Source of the DNA: Verrucomicrobiia bacterium | Lineage (GTDB): Bacteria; Verrucomicrobiota; Verrucomicrobiia; Limisphaerales; Fontisphaeraceae | Direction: 5' to 3' | DNA: 64,000 nucleotides | Assembly: GCA_026414565.1 (NCBI GenBank) | Contig: JAOAIT010000055.1 | Coordinates: 62,001 to 126,000 of the forward strand | In this document: positions 38,858 through 49,091 of the stretch, in pieces | Layout of the letters: each line of letters begins with the position of its first letter | Position numbering within the stretch: position 1 is the first letter of the stretch | Made by a program: the position numbers and the translations under genes | The notes under the pieces: model-generated | Database searches by the model: none | Told to the model about the DNA's origin: nothing | The model's input: only the letters and a program-made list of their open reading frames with translations

Positions 38858-41800
38858 ATGCGCATTCTGTCATTGTGGTGGAGAAATCTCGGTTGGGCGG
38901 CCGTGGTGGGGCTGGCCGCCGGTGTGTGCGCCCAGGAGGCCACCAACACCTCCGTCATCCTCACCATCGAGGGCCGCGTGGAAGTGGCCCGCGCCGGCCA
39001 GGACGTGTGGACACCCGCCCAGCCCAATCAGGTGTTGAATCCGGGCGATCGGGTGCGGACGGGCCGCGACAGCCGGGCCAGTCTGCGCTTGTACAACCAG
39101 AGCGTGCTGCGGTTGAGCGAGGTCACCACCATGGTCATTCAGGCCCCGCCCAACAAGAAAAGCCCGCTGCTCGATTTGAAAAACGGGTCTGTCTTCATGT
39201 TTGATCGCGGCAAGCCGTCGGATCTGGAATTTCGCGCCAAAAAAGCCTCGGGCGCGGTGCGCGGCACCGAGTTTTTCCTGTCCACCGCCGAGGAGGGCGA
39301 AACCGTGCTGGTGGCGGTGTTTGATGGAGCGGTGCAGGTGAGCAATGAAGTGGGCCAGGTGGCGCTGAATTCAGGCGAGCAAACGCTGATCGAAGAGGGC
39401 AAACGGCCGGAAAAGACCGCGGTGATCAACGCGATCAATCTCATTCAATGGGGCCTGTATTATCCCGGCGTTTTGGATCCGCGTGAGCTGCAACTCGATC
39501 AGGTGCCGGAGCTGGCTCCTTCCCTGGCCGATTATCGGGCGGGGGATTTGTTGGGCGCCCTGGCCAAGTACCCGGCGAACCGTGAGCCGGCCAGCGATGC
39601 CGAGCGAGTCTATCGGGCGGGGCTGGCCCTGGCGGTGGGGCGGGTGGAGGCGGCGGAGGCCCTGCTGCAGCAGGTGCCGGCGGGCAGCGCCGCAGCGGCA
39701 GGAGCGGGGGCGCTGCGCACGGTGATTCAGGCGGTCAAATTCGAGCAGCGGACTGCTCCGCCGCCGGCTCCGGCCACGGCTTCGGAATGGATGGCGGAGT
39801 CGTATTATTACCAATCGCGCTCGCAACTGCCCTCGGCGATGAATGCCGCCCGCCAGGCGGCGCGGCTGTCCCCGGACTTCGGTTTTGCGCTGGCCCGGAT
39901 GGCGGAGCTGGAGTTCAGTTTTGGGCGAATTGGCGCCATGGAAGCGCAACTGGACCGGGCCTTGACTCTGTCACCGCGCCACGCCCAGGCTCATGTGCTG
40001 CGCGGGTTTGCGCATGCGGCCCGGGGGCGCATCACCGAAGCCCTCAGTTGCTTCGAGCAGGCCATTGCGCTGGACGGCGCCCTGGGCAATGCCTGGCTGG
40101 GCCGCGGCCTCTGCCGCATCCGGCAGGGGCAGGCGCAGGCGGGGCTGGAGGACTTGCAAACCGCCGCGGCACTGGAGCCGCAGCGCTCGCTGCTGCGCAG
40201 TTATCTGGGCAAGGCCTACAGCCACGGACGCGATGCACGGCAGGCGGCGCATGAGCTGTCCCTGGCCCGCAAACTGGATGCGGGGGATCCCACGCCCGTC
40301 TTTTATCGCGCCCTCCTTCATCGGCAGGAGAATCGGCTCAATGCGGCGGTGCGTGATTTGGAGGAATCCATCCGGCTGAATGACAATCGCAGCGTGTATC
40401 GCTCGCGGTTGTTGCTGGATCAGGATCGCGCCGTGCGCAGCGCCAATCTGGCGGGCATCTATCAGGACGCCGGCCTGACCGAGGTGGCGGTGCGTGAGGC
40501 CTTCAAGGCGGTGTACAGCGATTACGGCAATTATTCAGCGCACTTGTTTTTGGCCAACAGTTACGATGCCCTGCGCGATCTGCGCGGCACGGTGTTGCGC
40601 TACGAGACACCGTGGCTCAGCGAGTATCTGCTGGCCAATCTCCTCGCGCCGGCCAATGCGGGCGTGCTCTCGCCACAGATCAGTCAGAACGAATATTCAC
40701 GGCTGTTTGACCGTGACCGGGTGGGCCTGGTCAGCCTGACAGAATACGCCAGCAACGGCGACTGGCTCCAGAAAGTGGCCCAGTATGGTGTGCTGGGCGG
40801 CACGGCATGGTGCCTGGAAACTTTGTATCTAGCGGAGAACGGCTACGGCGCGCCCAACCGGCAGATGGAGCATCTGACGGTCTCGCTCAAAGTCAAGCAA
40901 CAGGTGACGCAACAGGATGGCCTGTATTTTCAGGCGGTGTACTTTGACGGGGCCATGGGGGATGTCTCGCAGCGTTATGATCCACTGACCACGGTGCGGA
41001 CCTTCCGGCTGAAGGACAATCAGGAGCCGTTGTTGATGGCGGGTTATCACCGGGAATGGAGTCCGGGCCATCACACGCTGTTGTTGGTGACACGGCTGCA
41101 TAATCATCTGCGCGTGAGCAACCCGGCGCAACGAACCATGATTCTCGACTATTCGTTTGCGCCGCTGGCGGGGGTCATTCGGGTGGGGTTGGTGCAGGAA
41201 CTGGATGAGCGCTCGGAAATCTACACGGCCGAGCTGCAACAAATCATTCAGCGTGAGCGCCACAACACAGTCCTCGGCGGCCGCCTCCAGGCGGGGGAAT
41301 ACGATGTGACCAGCCGCCAGCGGAATCCCACAGTGTTTCCCGCCTTCTTCTCGCCGGGGTTTGCGGCCAATCAATCGGTCTCGGTGGAACTGAGCCGCTT
41401 CGGGGCGTATGCTTATCATTCGTGGGAGATTGCGCGGCCGCTGACCCTGATGGCGGGCGTGGCGTATGATCATTTTCAATATCCGGTGAATCTGCGGCTT
41501 TCGCCGGTCTCCGCCCGGACCGAGTCGGTGGACCGGATCTCCCCCAAGGCGGGCTTTATCCTGACACCTTATCAAGGGGCCACGGTGCGCGGCGGTTATG
41601 CGCGTTACCTGGGCGAGGTGGGCTTTGAGCAGAGTTTTGTGCTTGAGCCCACCCAGGTGGCCGGCTTCAACCAGGCGCTGCGCAATCTGGTGCCGGATGC
41701 CCTGTTTGGCCCCACGCCGGCCTCCCGCGGCGAAATCTTCGGCCTGGCTTTCGAACAAAAACTGCCCACACAAACTTATTTGGGCGCGAGCGGAGAGCTT

Positions 41801-42340
41801 CTGTTTTCGGATGTCAATCGGGAGCTGGGGGTGTTTGCTTTACGGGAATTGCCGCCCTTCCGGCCGGAGACGACCCGCGAGCAGTACGACTTTCGGGAGC
41901 GCACTTTGCGCTTGTATGTCAATCAACTGCTGGGTGAGGAGTGGAGTCTGGGGGCCAATTACCGCCTGAGCCACGCCCAGGTGCAGCAGCGCATCCCGGT
42001 GATTCCGGAGACGCTGAGTCCGCTGGCGGCGGCGCAGACGCGGGGCCTGCTGCATCAACTCCACCTGTACGTGGCCTTCAATCATCGCTGCGGCTTCTTC
42101 AGCCGGCTGGAGGGCATCTGGTCCCAGCAGCACAATCAGGGCTTCAACCCGGACCGCCCCGGGGATGACTTCTGGCATTTCAACGCCTTTGCCGGTTACC
42201 GCTTCAAACGCGGCCGGGCGGAGATCAAACTGGGTGTGCTGAATCTGGCGGATCAGGATTACCGCCTCAATCCGGTGAACACTTTCCTCGAATTGCCGCG
42301 CGAGCGCACGTTCTTTGCCTCGCTGTTCTGGCGGTTCTAA
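38858..42340 (+). CDS. FecR domain - TPR - outer-membrane beta-barrel fusion protein
   Basis: 1160 residues from ATG 38858 (GTG 38852 possible). Leader NLGWAAVVGLAAGVCAQE; FecR domain about 31-181 (LNPGDRVRTGRDSRASLRL, ASGAVRGTEFFL, GAVQVSNEVGQVAL, GEQTLIEEG); TPR-type helices about 210-590 (for example AHVLRGFAHAARGRITEALS); then from about 660 alternating amphipathic strands to the end (GAYAYHSWEIARPLTLMAGV, GATVRGGYARYLGEVG, FFASLFWRF) with a terminal Phe as in outer-membrane barrels. No TonB plug domain is seen. FecR domains normally face a sigma-factor partner; none is present here. Its position 27 bp after the giant gene suggests a dedicated partner for export, anchoring or sensing. Confidence 0.85.
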   Translation: MRILSLWWRNLGWAAVVGLAAGVCAQEATNTSVILTIEGRVEVARAGQDVWTPAQPNQVLNPGDRVRTGRDSRASLRLYNQSVLRLSEVTTMVIQAPPNKKSPLLDLKNGSVFMFDRGKPSDLEFRAKKASGAVRGTEFFLSTAEEGETVLVAVFDGAVQVSNEVGQVALNSGEQTLIEEGKRPEKTAVINAINLIQWGLYYPGVLDPRELQLDQVPELAPSLADYRAGDLLGALAKYPANREPASDAERVYRAGLALAVGRVEAAEALLQQVPAGSAAAAGAGALRTVIQAVKFEQRTAPPPAPATASEWMAESYYYQSRSQLPSAMNAARQAARLSPDFGFALARMAELEFSFGRIGAMEAQLDRALTLSPRHAQAHVLRGFAHAARGRITEALSCFEQAIALDGALGNAWLGRGLCRIRQGQAQAGLEDLQTAAALEPQRSLLRSYLGKAYSHGRDARQAAHELSLARKLDAGDPTPVFYRALLHRQENRLNAAVRDLEESIRLNDNRSVYRSRLLLDQDRAVRSANLAGIYQDAGLTEVAVREAFKAVYSDYGNYSAHLFLANSYDALRDLRGTVLRYETPWLSEYLLANLLAPANAGVLSPQISQNEYSRLFDRDRVGLVSLTEYASNGDWLQKVAQYGVLGGTAWCLETLYLAENGYGAPNRQMEHLTVSLKVKQQVTQQDGLYFQAVYFDGAMGDVSQRYDPLTTVRTFRLKDNQEPLLMAGYHREWSPGHHTLLLVTRLHNHLRVSNPAQRTMILDYSFAPLAGVIRVGLVQELDERSEIYTAELQQIIQRERHNTVLGGRLQAGEYDVTSRQRNPTVFPAFFSPGFAANQSVSVELSRFGAYAYHSWEIARPLTLMAGVAYDHFQYPVNLRLSPVSARTESVDRISPKAGFILTPYQGATVRGGYARYLGEVGFEQSFVLEPTQVAGFNQALRNLVPDALFGPTPASRGEIFGLAFEQKLPTQTYLGASGELLFSDVNRELGVFALRELPPFRPETTREQYDFRERTLRLYVNQLLGEEWSLGANYRLSHAQVQQRIPVIPETLSPLAAAQTRGLLHQLHLYVAFNHRCGFFSRLEGIWSQQHNQGFNPDRPGDDFWHFNAFAGYRFKRGRAEIKLGVLNLADQDYRLNPVNTFLELPRERTFFASLFWRF

Positions 42341-42540
42341 CTGGCGGCCTGGGCGGCCACACCGTTGCCGAATGGGCTCATGAGGAGCCGGACGGATTCG
42401 CCTTCCTGCTCTGCCGGTGTGGGGCTTTGCGGGATGGGGCTGGGGGGCAAATAACCAGCAGAGGGAAAATGCCGGAGAATAGTTGCGCTTGCGGTGAATA
42501 CGGTTAACTTATTTTTCGTATAAGCAAATACCTGGCAGCC

Positions 42541-45500
42541 ATGCAGCGGGCGTCCATCATGCTTTTGGGGGGCGCGGCGGTGGTGTGTTGGCTGGTGCCG
42601 GCCCTCGGGGCCGCGCCGGCGCCGCGCACCACGCCGGTCACCATTCATTACAACCGCGATGTGCGGCCGATTTTGTCCGACAACTGTTTTCACTGTCACG
42701 GGCCGGATGAAAAGGATCGGAAGGCCGATTTGCGGCTCGATACCCGGGCCGGGGCAACCGATCCGCGGGATGGTATGCCGGCCATCGTGCCGGGGCATCC
42801 CGAGAAAAGCCTCTTGTGGAAACGCATCACGACAACGGACCCCGATGATCTGATGCCGCCGCCCGCCTCGCACAAAAAATTGACCCCGGAGCAAAAGGAA
42901 ATCCTGCGGGCATGGATTGGCGCGGGAGCGCCCTATCAGCCGCACTGGGCTTTTGTGCCGCCACAGCGCCCCCCCATGCCGCCGGTCAAACAGTCATCCT
43001 GGGTGAGGACGCCGGTGGATCGTTTTATTTTGGCGGAGTTGGAGGCGCGGAAACTCAAACCGTCCCCGGAGGCCCCGCGGGAAACGCTGGTGCGGCGGGT
43101 CAAACTGGATTTGACCGGTCTGCCCCCCTCTCCGGAGGAGGTGGAGGCCTTTGTGAAAGACCGGCGGCCGGATGCCTACGAGCGCATGATTGAACGATTC
43201 ATGGCCCTGCCGGCGTATGGCGAGCACCAGGCGCGATACTGGCTGGACGCGGTGCGCTACGGGGATACCCACGGCCTGCATCTGGATAACGAGCGCGGCC
43301 ATTGGCCGTATCGCGACTGGGTGGTGAAGGCGTTCAATGACAACAAGCCGTTTGATCAATTCACGATCGAGCAAATTGCCGGCGATCTGCTGCCCAACGC
43401 CACGCGGGAGCAACTGGTGGCCTCGGGGTACAACCGCTGCAATGTCACCACCAGCGAGGGCGGGGCGATTGACGAGGAGTTTTATGTGCGTTATGCGGTG
43501 GACCGCACCGAGACCACGGCCACCGTCTGGATGGGATTGACCTTGGGATGCGCCGTCTGCCATGACCACAAATACGATCCCATCTCACAAAAGGAGTTCT
43601 ACCGGCTGTACGCCTTTTTCAACAACGCCGCAGATGCGGCGATGGACGGCAACGCGCTCCTGCCCCCGCCTTCGCTCAAGCTGCCCACCCCCGAGCAGGA
43701 AAAACAGTTGGCGGACTATGAGGGGCGGATTGCAGCCCTGGAGCAGCGCATCCGGCAAACCGCCGCCGGCTTGAATTATACCGATCCAGCCACCCTGACC
43801 AACGCGCCCAAGGCCCAGCCGGTGGAGGTGGTTTGGGTGGACGATGACTTTCCGGCGGGCGCCAAACCCCAGTACAACGGCGGCACGCCCGCCACGCAAT
43901 GGATTGACAGCAGGCAGGGGCCGGTGCACAGCGGCCAGCGCGCACTCAAACGCACCGCCAGCGGGCTGGCGCAGGACTTTTTTAACACCACCAATGCCCT
44001 GACGCTGGGGCCGGCCGCCCGTCTCTTTGCTCATGTTTATTTGGATCCGGCGAATCCTCCCAAGGCCATCATGTTGCAATTTCATTCCAACGGTTGGGAG
44101 CATCGGGCCAACTGGGGGGATGCCCAGGCGATTTCCTACGGCGCAGGCAACGCGCGGGTGCGGACGGAAATGGGCCCGCTGCCCCCCGCCGGCCAGTGGG
44201 TGCGGCTGGAGGTGGAGGCGGAAAAGGTGGGTTTGCGGGCGGGAGACAAACTCACCGGCTTTGCGTTCACTCAATTTGACGGGACGGTTTTTTGGGACCG
44301 GGCCGGGGTGCAGAGCACGCCCGACCCCGCCAGTGACCCGGCCCATTCGTTGCTGGCGTGGCTCAAACAGATGCGCGCGCTGGGGGATAATGCCAGGCTG
44401 CCCGCCCCGCTGGCGGAGTGGGTGAAACAACCGCCCGAGAAGCTCAAGCCGGAGCAGCAACAAAAGTTGCGCGAGCATTATTTGTCCCAGGTTCATCAGC
44501 CGTCGCGCCCGGTGTTTGAGCCGCTGTTCAAAGAGTTGCATCCGCTCAAAGAGGCCCGGCAAAAACTGGATGAATCCATCCCTTCCACCTTGATCATGCG
44601 TGAGCGCGAAGGCGCGCAGCGGCGCAAGGCCCATGTGCTCAAGCGCGGCCAGTACGATCAACCGGGCGAAGAGGTGACGCCAGGGGTGCCGGCCTTCCTG
44701 CCGCCCTTGCCGCCCTCGGCCACCACCAACCGGCTGGATTTGGCCCGCTGGCTGGTGTCGCCGCAGCATCCCTTGACGGCGCGGGTCATCGTGAATCGTT
44801 TGTGGCAGCAGTTCTTCGGGGTGGGCATCGTGAAGACAGCCAATGATTTTGGCATGCAAAGCGACTGGCCCTCGCATCCCGAATTGCTCGACTGGCTGGC
44901 CACGGAATTTATTGCCATGGGCTGGGACGTGAAACAGTTTCAAAAAATGCTGCTGCGGTCGGCGGCCTACCGGCAGGATTCCAAAGTCACGCCCAAGTTG
45001 TTGGAGGTGGATCCGGAAAACCGGTTGCTGGCGCGCGGGCCGCGTTTTCGTCTGGATGGCGAGGTGATTCGCGACAGCGCCCTGTTTGTGAGCGGCCTGT
45101 TGAATCCCAGGATGGGCGGGCGCGGGGTGCGCCCCTATCAGCCGCCGGGCATCTGGGAGGCGGTGGGCTACACCACCAGCAACACGGCCAAATACACTCA
45201 GGACCACGGCGAGGCCCTGTACCGCCGGAGTTTGTATGTGTTCTGGAAGCGCACGGCGCCGCCGCCGATTTTCACCACCTTCGATGCGCCTTCGCGGGAG
45301 TCCTCCTGCACGCGCCGGGAGCGCTCCAACACGCCCCTGCAGGCGTTGCTGCTCATGAATGATATTCCTTACGTGGAATGTGCGCGGCAGCTTGCCACCC
45401 GCATGCTGAAGGAGGGGGGGAGTTTGCCGCCCCAGCGTTTAACCTATGGGTTTCGCCTGGTCACCGGCCGCGCGCCGTCCGCGTCCGAGATGAACATCTT

Positions 45501-45678
45501 GCGGCAGTCGCTGGAATCGCACCTGGCCCGCTACCGCGCCAACACGGAGGCGGCGCGCCAACTGGTGCGGGTGGGTGAATGGCCCGTGGACGAATCCCTG
45601 GACACGGCCGAGCTGGCGGCCTACACGCTGGTGGCCAATTTGTTGTTAAACCTGGATGAAGTGGTGACCAAGAATTAG
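42541..45678 (+). CDS. DUF1549/DUF1553 c-type cytochrome with concanavalin-like insert
   Basis: 1045 residues; ATG 42541 or 42559, both before a signal peptide. PSCyt1-type haem domain with Cys49-x-x-Cys52-His53 (CFHCHG) and a late methionine (DDLMPPP); PSCyt2/DUF1549 about 155-400 (RFILAELEARKL, DLTGLPPSPEEV); an inserted jelly-roll of about 440-580 (VVWVDDDFPAGAKPQYN to FWDRAGVQS); and PSD1/DUF1553 about 720-1030 (VSPQHPLTARVIVNRLWQ, NTPLQALLLMND). This architecture is a hallmark of Planctomycetes and Verrucomicrobia. Recent work elsewhere links some members to glycan or sulfated-sugar degradation, but no reaction can be stated here. The DUF1501 gene follows at 27 bp and is its usual partner. 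The 200 bp before it show no clear feature. Confidence 0.93.
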   Translation: MQRASIMLLGGAAVVCWLVPALGAAPAPRTTPVTIHYNRDVRPILSDNCFHCHGPDEKDRKADLRLDTRAGATDPRDGMPAIVPGHPEKSLLWKRITTTDPDDLMPPPASHKKLTPEQKEILRAWIGAGAPYQPHWAFVPPQRPPMPPVKQSSWVRTPVDRFILAELEARKLKPSPEAPRETLVRRVKLDLTGLPPSPEEVEAFVKDRRPDAYERMIERFMALPAYGEHQARYWLDAVRYGDTHGLHLDNERGHWPYRDWVVKAFNDNKPFDQFTIEQIAGDLLPNATREQLVASGYNRCNVTTSEGGAIDEEFYVRYAVDRTETTATVWMGLTLGCAVCHDHKYDPISQKEFYRLYAFFNNAADAAMDGNALLPPPSLKLPTPEQEKQLADYEGRIAALEQRIRQTAAGLNYTDPATLTNAPKAQPVEVVWVDDDFPAGAKPQYNGGTPATQWIDSRQGPVHSGQRALKRTASGLAQDFFNTTNALTLGPAARLFAHVYLDPANPPKAIMLQFHSNGWEHRANWGDAQAISYGAGNARVRTEMGPLPPAGQWVRLEVEAEKVGLRAGDKLTGFAFTQFDGTVFWDRAGVQSTPDPASDPAHSLLAWLKQMRALGDNARLPAPLAEWVKQPPEKLKPEQQQKLREHYLSQVHQPSRPVFEPLFKELHPLKEARQKLDESIPSTLIMREREGAQRRKAHVLKRGQYDQPGEEVTPGVPAFLPPLPPSATTNRLDLARWLVSPQHPLTARVIVNRLWQQFFGVGIVKTANDFGMQSDWPSHPELLDWLATEFIAMGWDVKQFQKMLLRSAAYRQDSKVTPKLLEVDPENRLLARGPRFRLDGEVIRDSALFVSGLLNPRMGGRGVRPYQPPGIWEAVGYTTSNTAKYTQDHGEALYRRSLYVFWKRTAPPPIFTTFDAPSRESSCTRRERSNTPLQALLLMNDIPYVECARQLATRMLKEGGSLPPQRLTYGFRLVTGRAPSASEMNILRQSLESHLARYRANTEAARQLVRVGEWPVDESLDTAELAAYTLVANLLLNLDEVVTKN

Positions 45679-45705
45679 GGCGCATCACATCCTGAAGCAA
45701 AACGC

Positions 45706-47187
45706 ATGCATCCGCTGGACGAATTCATCACGCTGCAAAATCGCCGGCACTTTTTCAAAAATGCCGGCCTGGCGGTGGGCCGCATTGCGCTGGCCGGGCT
45801 GCTGTTTCCCGAGGTGCTGAAAGCTGCCGTGAGCAGCGGCCCCCGGCCGGCCGGACATCCGCATCCGGCCCTGCCGGGCCTGCCGCATTTTGCGCCCAAG
45901 GCCAAACGCATCATTTACTTGTTCATGAATGGGGCGCCGTCGCAGATTGATCTGCTGGATTACAAACCCAAGCTGGCGGAGCTGTTTGACAAGGACATCC
46001 CCCCCTCGGTGCGCGGCAATCAGCGGCTGACGACCATGACCTCCGGCCAGACGCGATTTCCCATCGCCCCATCCATTTACAAGTTCAAGCAGTATGGCCG
46101 GAGCGGCGCATGGTTCAGCGAGCTGTTGCAGCACACGGCGACCGTGGCCGACGAGCTGGCCATCATCAAAACGGTGCACACCGAGGCCATCAACCATGAT
46201 CCGGCGGTGACCTATATCCAGACCGGCAGCCAGATTCCCGGGCGTCCCAGTCTGGGTTCATGGCTGGCCTATGGCCTGGGGAGCGAATGCGACAATCTCC
46301 CGGCGTTTGTAGTCATGACCCCGCGATGGTCCGCCAAACGCGATGCGCAGGCCCTTTACCAGCGATTGTGGGGCAGCGGCTTTCTGCCCTCCAAATACCA
46401 GGGAGTGGCGTTGCGGGCCAAGGGCGATCCGGTGCTCTTTCTAAAAAATCCGCCGGGGGTGGACGCGGAGGCGCGGCGGGACATGCTGCAGGCCTTGAAT
46501 CGCATGAACGAGCAGCAGTTCTTGCGTTATGGGGATCCGGAAATCCAAACCCGCATTGCCCAATACGAAATGGCTTTTCGCATGCAGGCTTCGGTGCCGG
46601 AATTGACGGACATTTCCAAGGAGCCGCCGGAAGTGCTCAAACTGTACGGGCCGGAGGTGACGGAACCCGGCACTTTTGCCCACAGCGCCCTGCTGGCGCG
46701 CCGGCTGGCCGAGCGCGGGGTGCGGGTGATTCAGATTTTTCACCGGGAATGGGATCATCATGGCGATTTGCCGCGCGATCTGCCCCTGCAATGCCGGGAT
46801 GTGGATCACGCCTGCGCGGGATTGATCAAGGATTTGAAGCAGCGCGGCATGCTCGAGGATACCTTGGTGGTGTGGGGGGGCGAGTTTGGCCGCACGGTCT
46901 ATTGCCAGGGCCCGCTTTCCCGCGACAACTACGGCCGGGATCATCATCCGCGCAATTTCTGCGTCTGGCTGGCGGGCGGGGGCGTCAAACCGGGCATCAC
47001 GTACGGCGAGACGGATGATTTCAGCTACAACATCGTGGATAAACCGGTGCACATCCGCGACTTGAACGCCACCATCCTCCACTGCATGGGCATTGATCAC
47101 GAGCGGTTGACGTATCGGTTTCAGGGGCTGGATCAGCGGTTGACGGGCGTGGAACCATCGAAGGTGATCAAGGATATTTTGATTTAA
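45706..47187 (+). CDS. DUF1501 family exported protein
   Basis: 493 residues. A Tat-like leader ([26 protein letters not shown]) begins about 13 residues in. DUF1501 belongs to the alkaline-phosphatase/sulfatase superfamily: [19 protein letters not shown] near the start, [29 protein letters not shown], and [12 protein letters not shown] with [17 protein letters not shown] near the end. Partnership with DUF1549/DUF1553 cytochromes is widespread in the PVC group; the function is still undefined. No signs of truncation. Confidence 0.93.
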   Translation: MHPLDEFITLQNRRHFFKNAGLAVGRIALAGLLFPEVLKAAVSSGPRPAGHPHPALPGLPHFAPKAKRIIYLFMNGAPSQIDLLDYKPKLAELFDKDIPPSVRGNQRLTTMTSGQTRFPIAPSIYKFKQYGRSGAWFSELLQHTATVADELAIIKTVHTEAINHDPAVTYIQTGSQIPGRPSLGSWLAYGLGSECDNLPAFVVMTPRWSAKRDAQALYQRLWGSGFLPSKYQGVALRAKGDPVLFLKNPPGVDAEARRDMLQALNRMNEQQFLRYGDPEIQTRIAQYEMAFRMQASVPELTDISKEPPEVLKLYGPEVTEPGTFAHSALLARRLAERGVRVIQIFHREWDHHGDLPRDLPLQCRDVDHACAGLIKDLKQRGMLEDTLVVWGGEFGRTVYCQGPLSRDNYGRDHHPRNFCVWLAGGGVKPGITYGETDDFSYNIVDKPVHIRDLNATILHCMGIDHERLTYRFQGLDQRLTGVEPSKVIKDILI

Positions 47188-47327
47188 CTAATCCGGCCAT
47201 CGCGCCGGTGTCGCTGGTGCCCCAGCTTGGGCACGGCGTCCCTGGCTGGCGGACAGGACCAGGGCGTGCCTGCCGGCCGGTTCATTTGGGCCTGACAAAC
47301 CTTGCGCCGGGCCTTAGGATGCCTCCC

Positions 47328-48986
47328 ATGCAGCCACGCTTGCTTGCAGTGTCATTTTTTCTTGGGACTCTTCTGGCCGCGCAAAGCGCCACGTATTCGG
47401 ACCGCTTCGTCTGGGTGTTTGGCTGGGGGCTGGGCCGGGATGCCGACGTGGAGGAGATCAACCGGGTATTGGAGTCGGCGGGACGCAGCGGCTTCAACGG
47501 CGCCATGTTTTCCTTCGGCCTGGATACCTTGTGCAAACGCAACGCCGACTACTTCCGGCGCCTGGAGGCCGTGAAGGCCGCCTGCGCCTCCAACCAACTG
47601 GAGTTTATTCCTGCCCTCTTTTCGGTGGGTTACGGGGGCGGCATTTTAGGGCATGACCGGAATCTGGCCGAAGGGCTGTGGGTGGAGAACGCGGTGTTTG
47701 AGGTGAAAGGAACTGAGGCCCGGCATGTGCCCTCGCCGGTGACGTTAAACAATGCGGGCTTTGAAGAATACAATGGCCAGCGGTTTCGCGGCTTCAATTT
47801 CCATGATCAGCCGGGCGAGGTGAGTTTTGTGGACACCGCCGTCAAGCACGGCGGCCAGGCCGCGTTGCGGATGGAGAATTTTGCGTCCAATCCCCATGGT
47901 CATGGGCGGGTCATGCAGGAAATCCGCGTGGAACCCCGGCGCTGCTACCGGGTGAGCGTCTGGGTGAAGACCGAGAATTTGCAGCCGGCGGGCGCCCTGC
48001 GGGTGCAGGTGCTGGCGGGCAACCGCAGTCTGGCCCCGCGCGAATTCAATCTGCCCGCCACCAGCGATTGGCGGCGGCTTTCCCTGGTGTTCAACAGCCT
48101 GACCAACACCCTGGTGCGCCTTTATGTGGGGGTGTGGGGCGGCCGGGCGGGGCGATTCTGGACGGATGACTGGTCCCTGGAGGAAGTGGGCCCGCTCAAT
48201 GTGTTGCTGCGTCCGGGCACGCCGGTGACGGTGCGCAGCGAAGATTTGCAGATCACGTACTCGGAGGGGCGGGATTATGCGCCGCTCACGGATCCGCAGT
48301 TTAATTTCTACCAGATTGAGCGGCCCTCGCCCGCCTTGAAACTGCTGCCCGGCTCGCGCCTGAAGGACGGCCAGCGGGTGCGCGTGAGCTGGTATCATCC
48401 CATGGTCATCCATGAATCCCAGGTCACGGTCTGCATGGCCGAGCCGGCGTTGTATGAAATCTTTGACCATGAGGCGCGCCTGCTGGCGGAAAAGGTGCGT
48501 CCGCGTAAAATCATGTTGAACATGGACGAAGTGCGCATGGGGGGCACCTGCATGGCCTGCCGCGGGGCGGACATGGCGAAGCTGCTGGGGCAATGCGTGA
48601 CGCGGCAGGCCGGGGCGCTGCGCCAGCATAACCCCGGCGCGCAGATTTATGTGTGGTCGGACATGTTGGATCCGAATCACAATGCACACGGCGATTATTA
48701 TTTGGTGGAAGGCGATTTTACCGGCTCATGGAATCATGTGCCCAAAGATCTGGTGATCGCCGTCTGGGGCGGTGATCCGCGCCCCAAAAGCCTGGAGTTC
48801 TTCGCCCGGCAGGGATTCTCCACTTTGGTGGCCTGCTATTATGATGCGGATGATCTGCAATCCACCCGGGGATGGCTGGCGGCGGCCAAAAACCTCCCCC
48901 GCGTGCGCGGATTCATGTACACCCCCTGGACGAGGAAATATGGGTTGTTGAAAGAGTTTGGCGCTTTGTTGCAAGGGCCTCCATGA
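47328..48986 (+). CDS. Putative exported TIM-barrel glycoside hydrolase (GH20-like) with inserted carbohydrate-binding-like domain
   Basis: 552 residues from ATG 47328, which has AGGA at 47316-47319 eight bases upstream; the frame is open from 47208. Leader MQPRLLAVSFFLGTLLAAQS. The first ~120 residues begin a barrel (DADVEEINRVLESAGRSGFNGAMFSF). A jelly-roll resembling CBM4/9 interrupts it at about 145-300 (AGFEEYNGQRFRGFNF, HGGQAALRMENF, RCYRVSVWVKTENL), and the barrel resumes from about 310. LNMDEVRMGGTC carries an Asp-Glu pair placed like the catalytic DE of GH20, which is the only basis for the family guess. Three nearby Cys (GTCMACRG) are unusual. Confidence 0.6.
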   Translation: MQPRLLAVSFFLGTLLAAQSATYSDRFVWVFGWGLGRDADVEEINRVLESAGRSGFNGAMFSFGLDTLCKRNADYFRRLEAVKAACASNQLEFIPALFSVGYGGGILGHDRNLAEGLWVENAVFEVKGTEARHVPSPVTLNNAGFEEYNGQRFRGFNFHDQPGEVSFVDTAVKHGGQAALRMENFASNPHGHGRVMQEIRVEPRRCYRVSVWVKTENLQPAGALRVQVLAGNRSLAPREFNLPATSDWRRLSLVFNSLTNTLVRLYVGVWGGRAGRFWTDDWSLEEVGPLNVLLRPGTPVTVRSEDLQITYSEGRDYAPLTDPQFNFYQIERPSPALKLLPGSRLKDGQRVRVSWYHPMVIHESQVTVCMAEPALYEIFDHEARLLAEKVRPRKIMLNMDEVRMGGTCMACRGADMAKLLGQCVTRQAGALRQHNPGAQIYVWSDMLDPNHNAHGDYYLVEGDFTGSWNHVPKDLVIAVWGGDPRPKSLEFFARQGFSTLVACYYDADDLQSTRGWLAAAKNLPRVRGFMYTPWTRKYGLLKEFGALLQGPP

Positions 48987-49091
48987 GCACGGCCGCATTC
49001 GCCGGCACGACCGGGCTGCCGGGCCTCCGGCAGCGTTGAGGGCCATGCTTCAGGGTTGAAGAATGGGCGGTTTGGTTTAGAGTGTGAAGGT

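Noticed and set aside
47217-47234. GTGCCC/GGGCAC hairpin as terminator after the DUF1501 gene
   Set aside because: Only a 6-bp stem and no U-tract follows on either strand.
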